Origin: Trabulsiella guamensis ATCC 49490
Lineage (GTDB): Bacteria > Pseudomonadota > Gammaproteobacteria > Enterobacterales > Enterobacteriaceae
Length of the DNA: 55,972 nt
Assembly: GCF_000734965.1 (NCBI RefSeq)
Contig: NZ_JMTB01000004.1
Location: 1-55,972 of the forward strand
Direction of reading: 5' to 3'
A model generated the notes under the pieces. It was not told the origin of the DNA and did not search any database. It saw only the letters and a list, made by a program, of their open reading frames with translations. The stretch's first letter is position 1. Every line of letters begins with the position of its first letter. The translations under genes were made by a program, and so were the position numbers. Positions 31,250 through 40,900 of this stretch are shown piece after piece.

Positions 31250-32737
31250 TCAGAGCACGTCTTCCATCACCCACACGCTGACGCTGCCGCCATTGCAGGT
31301 AAAGGTCGCAGTGCCTTCGTCGTCGGTCTCAACCACCTCTTCGCGGTTACCCAGAAAATCCACCCAGCGTTTCCCGCCATAGTTTTCACCCAGCGTGATG
31401 GTCTTCTCGCCGTCGTCGCCGTTGGAAAGCACTACCACGCAACCAGGCGCTTCATCAGTACCGCTACGGCTGAAAGCGATGCAGTTAGGGTGATCAAAAT
31501 AGAGCGTCTGCACGCCGTGAGCGAAGCGCTGGCGGGCGTCGATCAGATCATGTAACTGCTCAATGATCGGCATTTCAATCTGATAAGTATTGCCGTCGCC
31601 ACCGGTATCTTCATAGCTGGCGCCAAACAGATCCGGGTAAAACACCGACGGAACACCGTTTTCCCGTAACAGAATCAGTGCATAAGCCAGCGGTTTGAAC
31701 CAGGGTTCGACCGGGGCTTCCAGTGCCTGCAGCGGCTGGGTGTCATGGTTGGTCACCAGCGTCACGGCGTGGAATGGATCGGCTTCTACCAGCGTGCCGG
31801 TGAAGATCTGGCTCATGTCGTAATCACGGCCCTGCAACGACGCTTCGTGAAACTTCATTTGCAGCGGGGCGTCAAACAACATGGTCTGCCCGGCAACCTG
31901 GTCGATGTACTGCTGAAGCTTGTCCACTTCATGGGACCAGTACTCGGCGACAATGAACAGCGGCTTCGGTGCCACCTCCTGCACGTGCTCGATCCACTCC
32001 TTATAAAACCAGGCCGGAATGTGCTTCACCGCGTCGAGACGAAAGCCGTCGCAATGCGTCTGCTCCATGACCCATCGCGCCCAGTACTTAATCTCTTCGG
32101 TGACTGCATGGTTGCGAAAATCGATGTTCTCGCCCATCAGGTAGTCGAAGTTGCCCATTTCATCATCGACCTGATCGTTCCAGCCGTCGCCAGTGTAATC
32201 GTTTACGATTTTAAAGAGGCCGTCCTCGTCCGGGTTTTCAATGTGGTCGATGCCACTGAAGCATTTATAGTCCCAGATGAACTGTGAGTATTTTCCCTGG
32301 CGGGCAGGGAAGGTATAGCGGGTCCAGGCTTCGCACTCGATAATCTCATCATCGATTTGCGTACGATCCTGTTCGTTGACGCGCTGCACGCGCACCGGCT
32401 CTTTTTCATCCGCCCCCATTTTGTGGTTGACCACCACATCAATCAGCACGGCAATTTCATGGCGTTGCAGGGCGTCGATGGCGGAAAGCAATTGCGCCTT
32501 GTCACCATATTTCGTTGCCACAGAACCTTTCTGGTCAAACTCGCCGATGTCAAAGAGATCGTAAGTGTCGTAACCCACTGAATAGCCGCCGGACGCGCCT
32601 TTGCTGATGGGTGGCAACCAGATCATATTGATACCGATTTCGTTCAGATTGGGTGCCAGGGCTTCCACTTCCTGCCATAGCGCGCCCCCGGTGGGGTAAT
32701 ACCAGTGAAAACATTGTAATAAGGTGGGATTTATCAT
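31250..32737 (-). CDS. amyA: AmyA, cytoplasmic alpha-amylase
   Basis: This 495-residue GH13 alpha-amylase hydrolyses alpha-1,4-glucans in the cytoplasm; there is no signal peptide. The catalytic residues are in place: nucleophile Asp235 in [11 protein letters not shown], acid/base Glu265 in IVAEYWSHE and transition-state stabiliser Asp332 in TNHDTQP. The calcium-site region [11 protein letters not shown] is also present. Length equals E. coli AmyA. It sits between yedD and fliT as in E. coli, probably as its own transcription unit. Confidence 0.96.
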   Translation of the reverse strand: MINPTLLQCFHWYYPTGGALWQEVEALAPNLNEIGINMIWLPPISKGASGGYSVGYDTYDLFDIGEFDQKGSVATKYGDKAQLLSAIDALQRHEIAVLIDVVVNHKMGADEKEPVRVQRVNEQDRTQIDDEIIECEAWTRYTFPARQGKYSQFIWDYKCFSGIDHIENPDEDGLFKIVNDYTGDGWNDQVDDEMGNFDYLMGENIDFRNHAVTEEIKYWARWVMEQTHCDGFRLDAVKHIPAWFYKEWIEHVQEVAPKPLFIVAEYWSHEVDKLQQYIDQVAGQTMLFDAPLQMKFHEASLQGRDYDMSQIFTGTLVEADPFHAVTLVTNHDTQPLQALEAPVEPWFKPLAYALILLRENGVPSVFYPDLFGASYEDTGGDGNTYQIEMPIIEQLHDLIDARQRFAHGVQTLYFDHPNCIAFSRSGTDEAPGCVVVLSNGDDGEKTITLGENYGGKRWVDFLGNREEVVETDDEGTATFTCNGGSVSVWVMEDVL

Positions 32738-32804
32738 GCGCCTCGCTCCAGATGGCCAACAAACTGACCTCTGGAGTATGGCGTATCCCTGACAAAGGGG
32801 GTAA

Positions 32805-33167
32805 TCAGGGATTAAATTCGTTGGGGATAAGAATGTTGCCGGACAGTTTTCCGTATGCCGTCGTCAGCGATTTCTGCTTGCCGGTCTGGTCAATCAGCGT
32901 CTGCAGTTCCGACATCCGGGACTGCAGCAACGTTTTGAGCTCTGACTCGTTGCTGAGGATCTTCACCAGCAGGGCGCGTGCTTTTTCCTGCAGCATCGCA
33001 TTGCCTGCTGGCAAAGGGTTCAGCGCAATCTCTTCAACTAACGAGACATATTTGACTTCATGATCAATCAGCTCATCCCACCTCCCGGCCCGGGCGAGGT
33101 TGAGCATAGTGTTACTTAAAGCAAAAAGCGCGTGCCAGTTATGCAGGGATGAGATGAAGTCTGTCAT
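32805..33167 (-). CDS. fliT: FliT, FliD export chaperone and FlhDC antagonist
   Basis: This 120-residue helical chaperone binds FliD and, when free, binds FlhC and blocks class II transcription. The sequence is a set of amphipathic helices, with the family-like features [18 protein letters not shown] and the end [16 protein letters not shown]. It shares a base with the fliS stop (TGATG). The 3' end lies in an ATCCCTGA/TCAGGGAT inverted repeat (32785-32812) without a T run. Confidence 0.92.
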   Translation of the reverse strand: MTDFISSLHNWHALFALSNTMLNLARAGRWDELIDHEVKYVSLVEEIALNPLPAGNAMLQEKARALLVKILSNESELKTLLQSRMSELQTLIDQTGKQKSLTTAYGKLSGNILIPNEFNP

Positions 33168-33577
33168 CAGAACGAGTCCTGGGTTGATGGTGAGTTCGGG
33201 CCTATCTGTTTCCAGGCATCGGCAATGTTAGCCAGCAACTGTTCAACTTCAGTGATTGCTCCGGCATCATTGCGCAGATTGGCATGCAACAGGCGTCGCA
33301 CCATATAGTCATATAACGCTGACAAGTTATGGGGCAGATCACCCCCAACATCCATGTTAAGACCCGCTTTCAGGCCGTTCTCAATGATGTTGATTGCTTT
33401 GGACAGCGCTTCGCCCTTGGCGGCGATATTGCCTTGCTCAAGAAACAGCCGCGCCCGTACCATAGAGCTTAACGCCCCATCGAATAACATCACGACGAGC
33501 TGATGGGGGCTGGCGCTGAGCACAGCGCTCTCCAGCCCCACTTTCTGGTATGCCTGAGCACCAGAATGGTTATACAT
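33167..33577 (-). CDS. fliS: FliS, flagellin export chaperone
   Basis: This 136-residue helical-bundle chaperone binds the C-terminal D0 region of FliC and prevents its polymerisation in the cytoplasm. Conserved features include ESAVLSASPHQLVVMLFDG, KAINIIENGL and the YMVRRLLHANLRND helix. As the flagellin C-terminus here is standard, the FliS-binding site is unaffected by the missing middle domains. It lies 9 bases after fliD in the fliDST operon. Confidence 0.95.
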   Translation of the reverse strand: MYNHSGAQAYQKVGLESAVLSASPHQLVVMLFDGALSSMVRARLFLEQGNIAAKGEALSKAINIIENGLKAGLNMDVGGDLPHNLSALYDYMVRRLLHANLRNDAGAITEVEQLLANIADAWKQIGPNSPSTQDSF

Positions 33578-33586
33578 ATCCTTTCC

Positions 33587-35017
33587 TTAACTGCTCTTAG
33601 TAAACTGCTGAGTCAGGTAGCTCGACGTGTTAGTCAGTTTATTAACCAGCGTACTGAGGTTAGTGAACTGCGTCTTATAACGTGCCATGGTGGCATCAAT
33701 AGACGCCTGCATATCGTCGTAACGCTTATCCAGGGTTTTCAGGGTACTGTTGATGCCGTCTTTCGCATTCTGCACGATCCCTTCTTTGCCCGTGGTGGTG
33801 CTGAGCATGGTGGTCAGGGTGTTATTCATCTGGGTGGCAAAACCAGTGGTTTTACCGTCGCCGACGAAATAGTCCTGAATCGCGTCCGGGTTATCCGTTA
33901 ATGCTTTGGTCAGTTTGGTATCGTCAATTTTCAGGTTGCCGAGTGTGCCGTCTGCGGCAATGGTCGGATCCTGAGTAATTCCCAGCTGCGACATCAGTTT
34001 ATAGGTGCCGCTACCCTGAACTTCGGTCAGCAGGCCACGTAACTGAGACTGCACAGAACGCACCTGGCTGTCGCCAATCAGCGGACCGTTGGAGCTGGAC
34101 TGGGTATCGCCCGCATCAACTGCCACATATTTGGTCAGGCTGTTAATGGTGGACTGCAGCGAGTTATACGCATTCACCCAGTCGGTAATCGCCTTCTTGT
34201 TGGCGTCGGTAGCGCGCGACACTTCCAGCGTTTCGTCTGCCGTGCTTTCACTTTTCAGCGACAGCGTAATGCCTGGCAACACATCGGTAATGGTGTTCGA
34301 CTGACGTTCAATCTCAATGTTGTTGACCGTCAGTTTGGCGTTTTGCGAGGCAGACTGCAGATTCATCGCACCGGTTTTGGTGGTTGAGTCGTAGCCAATT
34401 ACATTCTGTAACGTGTCATCGCCGGTGACGGTAATGGTCATATCACCATTTGTACCGGTCGATTTTGACGTCAGCATCAGACGGTAGTCGCCGTCAGTGG
34501 CTTTAATCACACTGGCGTTAACGTTACCACCCGCTTTGTTGATCGCTTTGGCAATCGCATCCAGCGAGGTATCCGAGTCAGACAGCTCAACTTTGAGCGG
34601 ATCTTTGGTTCCCGGCTGGGTAATCGTAAGGGTCCGTGTCCCGCCGGTCGTGCTGCCCAACTGAGCAGAGCTGCTGGCCATGCTGGCGGTGGTCAATACC
34701 TGCGCTTTGGCAATTTTCGACACGTTAACCGTATAGGAACCCACTGGCGCTCCGCTTGTCGTCGTTGCGGTAAACGACGTGTTGGTGCTGGTGACAGAGG
34801 CCGAGTTCCAGGTATCCGTTTTCCCAAGCGCCGCCGTAGCGGTCTGAAGACTTTGCAGAGAGCTTTGCAGTTTTCCCCACGCACTCAGCTGAGCATTGTA
34901 GGTGCTCTGCTGGTTAGTGATGGTGGTCAGCTTGCTCTGTTCCGCGGTTTCCAGTTGGGTGTAGAGCGTATTCAGGTCCAGACTTGTTCCTGCACCGAGG
35001 TTGCTGATTGAAGCCAT
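33587..35017 (-). CDS. fliD: FliD, flagellar filament cap
   Basis: This 476-residue capping protein promotes folding of flagellin at the filament tip. The N-terminal D0 (MASISNLGAGTSLDLNTLYT) and C-terminal D0/D1 coiled-coil (from about TLKTLDKRYDDMQASIDA) frame the Ser/Thr-rich outer domains. It is close in length to the E. coli protein. It begins the fliDST operon under a sigma-28 promoter (35055-35081). Confidence 0.96.
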   Translation of the reverse strand: MASISNLGAGTSLDLNTLYTQLETAEQSKLTTITNQQSTYNAQLSAWGKLQSSLQSLQTATAALGKTDTWNSASVTSTNTSFTATTTSGAPVGSYTVNVSKIAKAQVLTTASMASSSAQLGSTTGGTRTLTITQPGTKDPLKVELSDSDTSLDAIAKAINKAGGNVNASVIKATDGDYRLMLTSKSTGTNGDMTITVTGDDTLQNVIGYDSTTKTGAMNLQSASQNAKLTVNNIEIERQSNTITDVLPGITLSLKSESTADETLEVSRATDANKKAITDWVNAYNSLQSTINSLTKYVAVDAGDTQSSSNGPLIGDSQVRSVQSQLRGLLTEVQGSGTYKLMSQLGITQDPTIAADGTLGNLKIDDTKLTKALTDNPDAIQDYFVGDGKTTGFATQMNNTLTTMLSTTTGKEGIVQNAKDGINSTLKTLDKRYDDMQASIDATMARYKTQFTNLSTLVNKLTNTSSYLTQQFTKSS

Positions 35018-35054
35018 ACAAATTTTCCTTGATGTCTATGGGCGTTTCAGACTC

Positions 35055-35081
35055 TTATCGGCGCAGTGTCAGGAAAGTTTA
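35055..35081 (-). promoter_or_regulatory. Sigma-28 (FliA) promoter of fliDST
   Basis: On the minus strand TAAACTTT (35074-35081), an 11-base spacer and GCCGATAA (35055-35062) give a near-perfect sigma-28 promoter 38 bases upstream of fliD. Confidence 0.9.
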
Positions 35082-35331
35082 CACATCAGATGAAAAAATA
35101 ATCCCCGGAATAGCACGAGCGTTTGTAGGTTTATAACCGGATTGGTTAAGCAGATATAGGGCGTCAGGTTTTACTTTAGATAATAGGGTCGGCGATCCTC
35201 AGCTATTAATAAGGAAAAATCCGGGTTGATGAAAATTTGACTCAAATAAAGGTTAAAACAAACCGAAGATAAAACATTAAAATTAAAAATCATTGGATAT
35301 CAATGCGTTGATATTTTTTTAAATTTGAATC

Positions 35332-35358
35332 TAAAGTCTTTTTAACTGCCGCCGATAC
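35332..35358 (+). promoter_or_regulatory. Sigma-28 (FliA) promoter of fliC
   Basis: TAAAGTCT (35332-35339), an 11-base spacer and GCCGATAC (35351-35358) match the sigma-28 consensus. The start would be near 35366, giving a leader of about 65 bases with the ribosome site AAGGAAAA. Confidence 0.9.
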
Positions 35359-35430
35359 CCCTGTTGACGGTGAGAGACGCCGTGGGTGTTAGGCACCGAC
35401 CCTAGAATCCAATATGAAGGAAAATGAATT

Positions 35431-36267
35431 ATGGCAGTTATCAATACTAACCTGTTGTCCCTGACCACTCAGAACAACCTGAACAAATCTCAGTCTTCTC
35501 TGGGCACTGCTATTGAGCGTCTGTCCTCTGGTCTGCGTATCAACAGCGCGAAAGATGACGCTGCTGGCCAGGCGATCGCTAACCGTATGACTTCCCAGCT
35601 GAAAGGGATGACTCAGGCGGCTCGTAACGCGAACGACGGTATCTCTCTGGTTCAGACCGCTGAAGGTAACCTGAACGAAATCAACACCAACTTACAGCGT
35701 ATCCGTGAGCTGGCGGTTCAGGCAGCAAACGACACCAACGGTACCAGCGACCTGACTTCAATCAACACTGAAATTAAACAGCGTCTGGATGAAATCGACC
35801 GTATCGCAGGTTCTGCGAACTTCAACGGTAAATCTCTGTTGAATGGTGATGTAAGCACCGCGCTGAAAATTCAGGTTGGTGCTGGTACTTCTGCTAACGA
35901 CACCATCTCCATCGACAGTACTGCGCTGATCAACGCAACTTCGGGTACTTTGAGCGCAGGTTTGAGCTCCTCTATTACTGACAACGCCTCTGCTCAGGCT
36001 GTGGTTTCTGCTGCTGACGCTGCAATCGCGAAAATCGATACTGCACGTTCTAACATGGGTGCGATTCAGAACCGTTTTGAATCAACCATCAACAACCTGA
36101 ATAACTCTATCAACAACCTGTCTGCTGCTCAGTCCCGTATCCAGGACGCTGACTACGCAACTGAAGTTTCCAACATGTCCCGCGCGCAGATCCTGCAGCA
36201 GGCTGGTACTTCTGTTCTGTCTCAGGCAAACCAGGTTCCGCAGACCATGCTGTCCCTGCTGCGTTAA
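35431..36267 (+). CDS. fliC: FliC, short flagellin (D0/D1 only)
   Basis: The filament subunit is only 278 residues, against about 500 in E. coli K-12 or Salmonella. Residues 1-140 (start MAVINTNLLSLTTQNNLNKS, TLR5-recognised core LQRIRELAVQAAND) and 185-278 (end VLSQANQVPQTMLSLLR) are the complete D0/D1 helices. Between them only about 45 residues remain, rich in Ser and Thr (for example S142, T143, T153, S154, T158, S160, T170, S175, S179-S181). Domains D2 and D3 are missing. The reading frame is intact and the promoter, ribosome site and terminator are normal, so the gene is functional rather than broken. The flagellin lysine methylase gene fliB is absent; glycosylation genes follow instead. 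Confidence 0.97.
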   Translation: MAVINTNLLSLTTQNNLNKSQSSLGTAIERLSSGLRINSAKDDAAGQAIANRMTSQLKGMTQAARNANDGISLVQTAEGNLNEINTNLQRIRELAVQAANDTNGTSDLTSINTEIKQRLDEIDRIAGSANFNGKSLLNGDVSTALKIQVGAGTSANDTISIDSTALINATSGTLSAGLSSSITDNASAQAVVSAADAAIAKIDTARSNMGAIQNRFESTINNLNNSINNLSAAQSRIQDADYATEVSNMSRAQILQQAGTSVLSQANQVPQTMLSLLR

Positions 36268-36286
36268 TTCTTACGCAGAGTCACAA

Positions 36287-36316
36287 AAAGGTTGCTGGCA
36301 ACAGCAGCCTTTTTTT
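36287..36316 (+). terminator. fliC terminator
   Basis: An 11-bp stem AAAGGTTGCTG/CAGCAGCCTTT with one G-U pair, a GCAA loop and a run of seven T lie 20 bases after the fliC stop. Confidence 0.9.
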
Positions 36317-36484
36317 ATTGCTGATTCAGGCCGGTAGCCCGCCAGGCAATGTGCAAAATAAGCCGCTAATTGTGTTTTTTATTCCTCCATCACTCTGCGA
36401 TTGCGGATGTTAATTTATCAAAAACTAGCCTCACTCTGCCTGAACGTGCGCGCTTCAGGTCACGCAACTATTGAGCCGAAAAGA

Positions 36485-37918
36485 ATGACAAAATTTTCTC
36501 GCACACGTGCCATGCACCAGTATTACCGTGATGTTTTTACCCGAACACTTGATCTGCCGGAAGCAGATGTGCTTCCGGCGCACGTGGTCGCCGAGATTTT
36601 GCATTACAGCAACAGCGACCTCAGTACGATGAAGCCGAAGCTCCTGGCCGCGATGACAGGGCTTAAGGCAGAGAAAGACGAGGCGTTAAAAGACTTAATG
36701 TGCGCTATTACACTGGCGAACAATGCCTTTGATCACAAAAAGCAGGGTCAGCAGCAGGCGTATCCCGCAGCGATGGCAGAAGAAGTGACCCAGTATGTGG
36801 TTGCAGCGCTGCAAAAAGATAAATCGCTTAATTTCGTGGTGGCAGCGGTGCAGATCCTGTTCCGGATTAATGAAATCGAATCCGCACTGTTCCTCATTTC
36901 TAATAACCTTTCTCTGCTCAGCAATTCCGCAGTGGTACTGAAAATCCTGTTGCTGATCTGTTTGATGGAGGAAGACGATAACCAGGCACAGATCGTTATC
37001 CAGCATCTGACTGCGGATTCAGCCCTGATTGGTGAAGATCCCTTTACCCTGCTGATGGTGGTCTGCGGTATTTACCGGCTGGGCGGCGTTCCTGAGTCGT
37101 TCATTGATTTTCGCCCGCTGGCGGAGGCTGAGCCGCTGCCGGACTATTCCCGCTATCAGTGGCGCATTCCGCATGTTGGCAACGGAAAAACCACCGTGTT
37201 GGTGGCCTGCGATAAAAAATATTATCTCGAACATGCCCGCGCGCTGGTGGCTTCTGTTTATGACACCAATGGCACGGAATTAAATATTCACCTGCATGTG
37301 TATAACTGCGATGACGATCTGGAAGCGCAGGTGCGTGAACTGGTGCAGCGCTTTCCCAATCTTGCAATTTCGCTCAGTACCGAAGTGGTGCCCGTTGTCC
37401 GCGGGAATAACGTCCATTACGCCTCACGCCGTTTTATTTTCATGCGCTATGCGCTGGAGCAATTCGCCGCCCCGGTACTGCTACTCGATGCCGATTGCCT
37501 GGTACGCCAGCGCTGGCATGAGACGCTCCACACCATCTACCCGAAAGGACTGATCCTGACGCAGAACGACGCAGCGCCAATGTGGGAGCGGGTACGGAGC
37601 GGGTTCCTGTATGCAGATGCTGATGCGCTCGGTTTTAGCTATCTCGACATCGTTGCTCGTTTTATCGATCGCAATCTGGCGAGTGGAAATGCTGTCAGAT
37701 TTCTTGAGCATGTGGCGCTTTCCTTTGCCGTAGACGTCCTGCCGGCGGTGGATCAAATGCGAATTGGTCGCGAGTCGGCGGTGCGTTTAATCGATGTAAA
37801 TCATCAGGATACTGCCTTTAGTTGGAGCGTGGCTACCCAGAAAAATGGTGACGGCGTGTACCAGCAATACAAAACAGCCCTCTGCGAAAAATACCTCGCA
37901 GCGCATGAAGCTTACTGA
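36485..37918 (+). CDS. Putative GT-A-fold glycosyltransferase, flagellin modification
   Basis: This protein of about 477 residues is not known to me by name. The first ~230 residues are helical and repeat-like (QILFRINEIESALFLISNN, KILLLICLMEEDDNQ), reminiscent of TPR-type scaffolds. From about residue 235 comes a glycosyltransferase-like domain: TTVLVACDKKYYLEHARALV, the long AISLSTEVV region, and VLLLDADCLVRQRW, whose D-A-D at about 335-337 looks like the metal/nucleotide-sugar DxD motif of GT-A enzymes. The start is uncertain: 36485 follows GAAAAGA, while the frame is open from 36401 (TTG) and has an ATG at 36407. It is the first gene after fliC and lies 11 bases before the methyltransferase-OGT gene, so they are probably co-transcribed. 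No signal peptide; expected cytoplasmic. Confidence 0.7.
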   Translation: MTKFSRTRAMHQYYRDVFTRTLDLPEADVLPAHVVAEILHYSNSDLSTMKPKLLAAMTGLKAEKDEALKDLMCAITLANNAFDHKKQGQQQAYPAAMAEEVTQYVVAALQKDKSLNFVVAAVQILFRINEIESALFLISNNLSLLSNSAVVLKILLLICLMEEDDNQAQIVIQHLTADSALIGEDPFTLLMVVCGIYRLGGVPESFIDFRPLAEAEPLPDYSRYQWRIPHVGNGKTTVLVACDKKYYLEHARALVASVYDTNGTELNIHLHVYNCDDDLEAQVRELVQRFPNLAISLSTEVVPVVRGNNVHYASRRFIFMRYALEQFAAPVLLLDADCLVRQRWHETLHTIYPKGLILTQNDAAPMWERVRSGFLYADADALGFSYLDIVARFIDRNLASGNAVRFLEHVALSFAVDVLPAVDQMRIGRESAVRLIDVNHQDTAFSWSVATQKNGDGVYQQYKTALCEKYLAAHEAY

Positions 37919-37929
37919 ATACAAAATGG

Positions 37930-40900
37930 ATGCCGCCCGTGAATATGCAACACCTTAACCGCTATATGACCCCATTCACTCTCCATGCCAGTGCTTTGCT
38001 GCACGGTATTTCGCTGGCTTTGCCCGCCACTGCGCGGATCCTCGAGTTAGGCTGCGGTAACGCCGGAGGGCTTATCGCCCATGCACGCGCGTGGCCGCAG
38101 AGCGTCTGTATTGGCGTCGATATCGATGAAAACCAGATTGAACAGGCGAGACAAGAGATCGCGGCACTGGCACTCTCCAATATCGAGCCGTTTGCTGCCG
38201 GGCTGGGTGATTTGCTGGCGGTGGATCCGGGTCAGTTTGACTACATCATCATTCATGGCGTTTTTGCCTGTTCAGGCGCAGCAGAGCGTGATGCGCTGTT
38301 GACGTGGTGCCGTGAGCATCTCTCCGCTAATGGCATTATCAGCCTGCAGCACAGCGTACTGCCCGGGGCCAGTAGCGCACAACAGTTACGCGATGCGCTG
38401 GCGTTCCATTTGCGTCGTGGCGATGAAAACGCCGATCCGCTGACCAGCGCCCGGGGAATGCTGGGCTGGATGGCGATGACTCTCGCCGACGGCGAACTGA
38501 AAAACCGGGTGCTGGAGGCGGAAACGCTGGACGACACCGCGCTCACCTTTGCGTATCTGATCGACTCCGCACCTGCCGCCTGGTACAGCGATTTTCACCA
38601 GCATATGGCGGAGCTCGGGTTATGTCCGGTGGGTGATGCGACCCCGCAGTCTGAACTGCCTGAAGCCTATAATGGTACATTGCAACAGTTGCATGGTCTG
38701 ATTGCCGAAAACACGCCACGACAACTGGCGCAGCAGTATCTGGATCTGGCGGTAAACCGGGCGGAACGTGTGACGCTGCTTTCGCCCCAGGTTAACCAGG
38801 CGCCAAAGGCAAAACCCGATCTGCAACACCTGGAGCAACTGCACTGGGCCGGGAGCTTCACCCGCATGCTGACGGATGACGGACGGATCATGAATGGTCA
38901 TCGTAGCGCCAGCGGCCAGCCGGTAAGTACCCCCAATGAGGTGACGCTGCAAATTCTCGATCTGCTTGGCGGCGCGTGGCCGATGAGCCTCAGCTTCGAA
39001 CAACTGGTCTTTAACACCCGTATGCCGGAAAAACCCGGTGACACCCGCGATGCAGTACGCGAGTCATTACGTGATCTCTACCTGATCCAACCAGACGGGC
39101 TGCACTGGAGCACTTTTGCGGGCCCTTATAACGACGCGCACGACGCGGTTCTGCAACCACTTTGTCGGCTGACTGACGACGCGGCGACGGCTACCAATCT
39201 CTGGGGTGTCACGGTCGAGGTGACTGCGCTGGAGCGGCAGTACCTGCAATCCGGGTTTGCCGCCACGGACGATGAGGCGTGGGAAAGCTTTATGTCGCTG
39301 CGTGCGAAGGGGATGCTGACCGGCTCGACGGACGCCTGGAAAACCGCGATCCAGCGCTTCTTGCGCCAGGGCGACACGGTCAGACTAAAGCCACTCATCA
39401 CTACGCTGCTGTTACTTAGTGTCAGCGTGAAACGGGGGGGCCTGTTGGCCGATGAGCGGTATCAGGAGCCGAAGGCGGCGCATGATGAGCAGGCCGTAGA
39501 AGCCATCTATACCGAGGTTAATCGGCTGATTAGTCTTGGCAAAGCGTGGGAAGCTCGCGACTACGCGCGAGGCCTGCTGGCGGAATCGCCGGATGATCTG
39601 CACATCCTCCGCTGTTATTCCCGCGCCTGTATTCTGACCAGCGCCTGGCAGGATGCACTATCCGCGCTCTGCAAGCTGATGGGCTATTACTTTTCGAGCC
39701 TTGATATTTACTTTGACCTGGCGACCGCGCTGCAAAAGCTAGAACAGCCATTCTATGCGCGGAAAATCATCCATGGTTTGCTACGTCTGGATGGCAAAAG
39801 TGCTGGATTCTGGCACTCGCTGGCGACACTTTATCACGGGCAGGGCGATAACCCGATGGCGGAAAAATGTAGCCGCGAGGCGTTTCGCTATCAGCCGGAC
39901 AGCTCCCGCTATCTGGCGATGCTCGGGGTGATCCTTAGTGATAACCAAAATCTGGAAGAATCGAAGTATTTCCTCGAAAAATCCCTTGAGCTGTCACCTG
40001 ATTATTTTGACAGTTTTACCTGCCTGCTGTTTGTGGTCACCCATGACCACAGTCTCAGTCCGGCAGAGCAATTAGAGAAGCATAAAGAATATGGTCGCCG
40101 CATTGAGGCGTGGGCAAAAGATCGTGATTTCACACCGGATCGCCGTATTAATACCGATCCGCAGCGAAAACTGCGCCTTGGTTTTGTCTCCGGCGACCTG
40201 CGCCAGCATCCGGTGAGCAACTTCCTGCTACCGTTCTGGGACAGTTTTAACCGCCAGCATTTCGAACTGGTGGGTTACAGCGCCTCGCCAGTGAAAGACA
40301 GCATCACCGAACATCTGCAATCCGGCGCGGTGCTGTGGAGGGACGCCGAACTGATGAGCGACATAGAACTGGCGAAACAGATCAATGCCGATGAAATTGA
40401 CATTCTGATCGATCTTTCCGGCCACACTACCTATACGCGCCTGCCGGTGTTTGCGCTGCGTCCGGCACCAGTGCAAATGACGTGGATTGGCTATCCGGGC
40501 ACTTCCGGGCTTTCCGCAATGGATTACCGCATTCTCTCGACAGGCTGTATGAACCCGCCAGGCCTTGAGAAGCAGTTCCTCGAAAAAATCATTTATGTGC
40601 CGATGCGTAAATTGTTCGAGCCGGATAAAAACAGCCCGGAAATAAACCTGCTGCCGGCACTGACCAACGGCTATATCACGTTCGGCAGCTTCAACCGACC
40701 GAAAAAAATAAACGAAGAGGTGTTGCGTCTGTGGGCTGAGATCCTGGTCAAATATCCGCAATCCCGGCTGTTAATTGGCTTTATGAGCGATACGAACGTA
40801 ATCCAGAGTATTACGCGACAGCTCGCGGCGTTCGGCGTCAGCGAAGAACGGCTTATTTTCCAGGGCCGCATGCCATTGGCGGAATACCTCGCCTGCCATC

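Noticed and set aside
32785..32812. ATCCCTGA/TCAGGGAT inverted repeat at the end of fliT
   Set aside because: It lacks a T run on the fliT strand and overlaps the stop codon. It is noted in the fliT entry but not called a terminator.
40228..40761. Open frame of 177 residues antisense to the OGT region
   Set aside because: The GT41 motifs on the plus strand are clear and the minus frame has no features.
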